A stretch of 8,248 nucleotides of DNA, from contig JACMOT010000396.1 of the NCBI GenBank assembly GCA_014377915.1, positions 1 to 8,248 on the forward strand. The letters run 5' to 3'. Every line of letters starts with the position of its first letter. Within the stretch, counting starts at the first letter, position 1. This stretch comes from Tardiphaga sp. GTDB taxonomy: Bacteria; Pseudomonadota; Alphaproteobacteria; Rhizobiales; Xanthobacteraceae. Under the pieces are notes generated by a model. That model had not been told where the DNA came from and made no database searches. It saw nothing but the letters and a program-made list of their open reading frames with translations. Positions 6,233-8,248 of this stretch are shown piece after piece. A program made the position numbers and the translations under genes.

Positions 6233-6794
6233 CGAGTTTTTCCGCATAGCCTGGGCTCAACGCGCGAAAGCCGAACACATATTGGTAGAACAGCGTGCCA
6301 TAGATGCGGTCGTACAGATCGCCCGCCGCTTCCGTCGCCGTGATCCGTCCGCTCTTTTGTCCGGTCCGGATGATCTTGACCGCCGCGTCGCGGCGAATGG
6401 CGAGATAACGTTCCGAGAAGATCTTCGCCGAACCGGTACGGGCCACGCATTCCGCGATAACGGCGAGCTGTACCTTGCCAAAGTCGCCGTTCAGCGCCCG
6501 GATATAGGCGACGGCATGCCGGCGCAACCGCAGCAGCGGATCGCCGGCCTCCGGCAATGGCAGCATCGTCGCCGCCTGCCGCAGGAAGGCGTCGATCAGC
6601 AGCGCCTCGCGCGACGGCCACCATTTGTAGACCGTCATCCGGGAGACGCCGCCGTCCCGGGCGATGGCATCGATGCTGGCCGCTGCCAGTCCCTCCGACG
6701 CCATGAGGCGATAGGCGCTGTGCAGAATGGCCTGCTCGGTCTCCGCCGACCGCGGCCGGCCGCGAGCGACGGACTTGGCTTTAGCGCTGGACAC
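6177..6794 (-). CDS. TetR/AcrR family transcriptional regulator
   Basis: The product is 205 aa, a standard length for a dimeric, ligand-responsive repressor. Seen: a basic N-terminal arm (GRPRSAETE, 12-20) and a TetR DNA-binding domain at about 18-65. The helix-turn-helix reads SIDAIARDGGVSRMTVYKWWPSREALL (about 40-66). An all-helical ligand-binding domain follows, ending DLYDRIYGTLFYQYVFGF (159-176) and a final helix near 182-194. The start codon is GTG (6794-6792), supported by AGGGGAG (6801-6807) at 6-nt spacing. No in-frame ATG competes upstream. The gene is divergent from the amidohydrolase with a 116-bp gap, the usual layout for a TetR regulator and its target, and that gap has a 14-bp palindrome. 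Its 3' end overlaps the convergent desaturase by 56 bp, so it could also respond to acyl-type ligands. Target and ligand are inference; the family call is secure. Confidence 0.94.
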   Translation of the reverse strand: MSSAKAKSVARGRPRSAETEQAILHSAYRLMASEGLAAASIDAIARDGGVSRMTVYKWWPSREALLIDAFLRQAATMLPLPEAGDPLLRLRRHAVAYIRALNGDFGKVQLAVIAECVARTGSAKIFSERYLAIRRDAAVKIIRTGQKSGRITATEAAGDLYDRIYGTLFYQYVFGFRALSPGYAEKLVNAVLAGAPGETTSRSPG

Positions 6795-6836
6795 CGGCTG
6801 CTCCCCTACTCATCGTGACGCGCATCCTACACCGGC

Positions 6837-6850
6837 CGCGCCGCGGCGCG
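6837..6850. repeat. 14-bp G/C palindrome in TetR-amidohydrolase gap
   Basis: CGCGCCGCGGCGCG is a perfect dyad, located 42 bp upstream of the TetR start and 60 bp upstream of the amidohydrolase start. Its length fits an operator for a TetR dimer, but it is composed only of G and C, so chance in high-GC DNA is a serious alternative. It lies just upstream of the candidate amidohydrolase promoter. Confidence 0.35.
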
Positions 6851-6857
6851 ACGCTTG

Positions 6858-6886
6858 TTGTTGCTCATGACAGGCTGCAGGATACT
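6858..6886 (+). promoter_or_regulatory. Candidate promoter for amidohydrolase
   Basis: TTGTTG (6858-6863) and GATACT (6881-6886) are separated by exactly 17 bp. Transcription would start near 6893, giving a short leader of about 18 nt that just includes the ribosome site AAGGGGA (6899-6905). The -35 matches 3 of 6 and the -10 matches 4 of 6 consensus bases. The 14-bp palindrome ends 7 bp upstream, so a repressor there could block polymerase. Confidence 0.3.
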
Positions 6887-6910
6887 CTCTGAATAACCAA
6901 GGGGACTATC

Positions 6911-8119
6911 TTGAGCACGATCGACACGCTGTTCACCCGCGCCCGGTTTTCCGACGGCACGGTCAACGACATCGCCGTCGCGTCGGGCCGCATCGTCGCG
7001 ATCACGCCCGAAGGCAGCCCACCTTCAGCCATTACGACAATCGACCTCGGCGGCGCGCTGGTGGTGCCCGGCCTGGTCGAAGGCCACATCCATCTCGACA
7101 CCAGCTTCTATGGCGACGCATGGCGGCCGCATGTGCCCTATTCCAACGGCTTCAACGTGCATGAGCGCGTCGCCATCCAGGCCCGCAACATGGCGGCGGC
7201 GGCGCCGATGGAGGTTCGGGCCCGCAACCAGATCGAACTCTGTATCGCTAACGGCACCACCCAGATGCGCAGCCATGTGATGGTCGATGGTTCGGTCGGA
7301 CTCAAATCACTCGAAACCATTCTCGGGGTTCGCGAGGAATACCGCGACCTCATTGACATCCAGCTGGTCGCCTTTCCACAGAGCGGCATCCTGCTCAGCG
7401 CCGGCGCGGCGGACTATCTCGACGAAGCGATGTCGATCGGCGCCGATCTGATCGGCGGTCTCGATCCCGCCAGCTTCGACCGCGATGTCGAAAGGCATCT
7501 CGACGTCGTATTCGGCATCGCCCAGCGGCACGGCGTCGACGTCGACATCCATCTGCACGACCACGGCACGCTGGGCATCTTCGAGCTCGAACAGATCGCG
7601 GCGCGAACCAGGGCTCTCGCCATGGGCGGCCATGTCGCCGTCAGCCACGCTTATTCGCTGGGCGACGTCGCGACCGACATCGTCAAGCGCACGGCCGACC
7701 TGCTCGCGCGTGACGGCGTGTCGATCATGACCAATGCGCCGGGCGCCCGCGGCTTTCCGCCGGTCAAGGCGCTGCGCGAGGCCGGGGTCACGGTGTTCAG
7801 CGGCAGCGACAATATCCGCGACTCCTGGTGGCCCTATGGCGACGGGGACATGCTGGGAAGGGCGATGATGATCGGCTATCGATCCGGGTTCAACACCGAC
7901 GAGGATCTGAGCATTGCCTTCGACGTGGTCACCGCGGGCGGTGCCAAGGCGTTGCGACTGGAAGGCTACGGATTGCGGGTGGGCGCCAAGGCCGACTTCG
8001 TCACCCTGGACGTCGAAGGCCTGCCGATGGCGGTCGTCGCGGTGCCGAAATCGCGCTCGGTCTACAAGAACGGACGATGCGTGGCGAGCGGCGGGGCGCT
8101 GACATCGGCGCGGCGGTAG
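6911..8119 (+). CDS. Amidohydrolase, cytosine deaminase-like
   Basis: The product is 402 aa and is a cytosolic TIM-barrel metal hydrolase of the amidohydrolase superfamily, cytosine deaminase (CodA)/AtzC-like branch. It probably hydrolyses an amide or amine on a ring or N-substituted substrate. Seen: an N-terminal beta-sandwich segment; the metal motif GHIHLDT with His59 and His61; DIHLHDHG at 212-219, supplying metal ligand His214; SHAYSLG with His246; and SGSDNIRDSWWPYGDGDML with the catalytic Asp300. A C-terminal sandwich (LRLEGYGLRVGAKADFVTLD) follows. The position three residues after His214, occupied by catalytic Glu in CodA (HCDE), is Asp217 here. The start is TTG at 6911, with AAGGGGA (6899-6905) at 5-nt spacing; an upstream in-frame ATG at 6866 is closed by TAA. 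It is divergent from the TetR gene, its likely regulator. Superfamily is certain, but cytosine as the substrate is not supported beyond the group resemblance. Confidence 0.92.
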   Translation: MSTIDTLFTRARFSDGTVNDIAVASGRIVAITPEGSPPSAITTIDLGGALVVPGLVEGHIHLDTSFYGDAWRPHVPYSNGFNVHERVAIQARNMAAAAPMEVRARNQIELCIANGTTQMRSHVMVDGSVGLKSLETILGVREEYRDLIDIQLVAFPQSGILLSAGAADYLDEAMSIGADLIGGLDPASFDRDVERHLDVVFGIAQRHGVDVDIHLHDHGTLGIFELEQIAARTRALAMGGHVAVSHAYSLGDVATDIVKRTADLLARDGVSIMTNAPGARGFPPVKALREAGVTVFSGSDNIRDSWWPYGDGDMLGRAMMIGYRSGFNTDEDLSIAFDVVTAGGAKALRLEGYGLRVGAKADFVTLDVEGLPMAVVAVPKSRSVYKNGRCVASGGALTSARR

Positions 8120-8248
8120 GCCGGCGACGAATCAGGGGACATCGCGAGCAAAGCTCATGAACCGTGGAAAGCGTCTGCGCTGGCCGAGGACCCTTTCGGC
8201 CCTGGGGACATCACGCCTGAAAGTCGAACGCTGCTCCGATTGAAAATC
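8120..8248. other. Downstream tail with no supported gene
   Basis: These 129 bp after the amidohydrolase stop contain a small hairpin (GGCCGA 8182-8187 and TCGGCC 8196-8201, 8-nt loop) without a T-run. The 9-mer GGGGACATC also occurs twice (8135-8143 and 8204-8212). The amidohydrolase reading frame stays open from its stop to the window end but has no ATG, GTG or TTG. A 28-codon ATG frame at 8157-8243 has no ribosome site. The stretch may be intergenic or a trailer; I see nothing firm. Confidence 0.4.

Noticed and set aside
5348..6247. Minus-strand open frame (299 codons) opposite the desaturase
   Set aside because: It is antisense to intact histidine boxes and shows Arg/Gln/His-rich composition without any motif.
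6781..6813. Ten-codon ATG mini-frame overlapping the TetR start
   Set aside because: It contains the TetR ribosome site itself and ends quickly in another frame. A regulatory leader peptide cannot be supported.
8182..8201. Possible intrinsic terminator after the amidohydrolase
   Set aside because: The stem is only 6 bp with an 8-nt loop and no T-run follows on either strand.
8157..8243. 28-codon plus-strand ATG frame
   Set aside because: It has no ribosome site, is very short, and the competing in-frame continuation of the amidohydrolase frame is equally coding-like. There is no basis for a gene call.

Overview
The window looks like a stretch of chromosome from a high-GC alphaproteobacterium, most plausibly of the Bradyrhizobium/Rhodopseudomonas group. 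The evidence is the strong G/C bias at third codon positions, the DUF3095 protein, and the mix of MHS-type transporter, M29 peptidase and cytosine-deaminase-like amidohydrolase. This placement is inference from composition and gene families, not a database match. No rRNA, tRNA, CRISPR, transposase or integrase was seen.

Left block (about 11-3865, all minus strand). Three genes run right to left: an MHS-family major facilitator permease, an M29-family metallo-aminopeptidase, and a DUF3095 protein with a class III nucleotide-cyclase-like metal-binding pattern. The spacing suggests one transcription unit. The 74-bp gap between permease and peptidase contains a repeat structure: two tandem 13-nt copies plus one perfectly complementary segment, giving two alternative hairpins.

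Central control region (3866-4232). This 367-bp gene-free, divergent region separates the left block from a plus-strand pair. It contains a perfect 14-bp palindrome, a second inverted repeat, a sequence identical to the DnaA-box consensus, and a weak candidate promoter for the plus-strand genes.

Middle block (4233-6232, plus strand). An alpha/beta hydrolase of the homoserine O-acetyltransferase (MetX-like) superfamily is followed after 17 bp by a membrane fatty-acid-desaturase-type di-iron protein. The tight spacing suggests co-expression, and a lipid or acyl substrate is the simplest shared theme. No metW or other methionine gene is adjacent.

Right block. A minus-strand TetR-family repressor (GTG start) overlaps the desaturase tail-to-tail by 56 bp. 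It is divergent from a plus-strand amidohydrolase of the cytosine deaminase group (TTG start). The 116-bp gap between repressor and amidohydrolase holds a 14-bp palindrome and a plausible promoter, so local control of the amidohydrolase is likely. The last 129 bp contain no gene that can be supported.

Overall the window reads as ordinary accessory metabolism: uptake, peptide or amide hydrolysis, acyl/lipid modification and N-heterocycle or amide catabolism. No clearly new multi-gene system is evident. The most unusual items are the alternative-hairpin repeat at 2504-2558, the hydrolase-desaturase pair, the DUF3095 cyclase-like motifs, and the Asp in place of the catalytic Glu of cytosine deaminase in the amidohydrolase.
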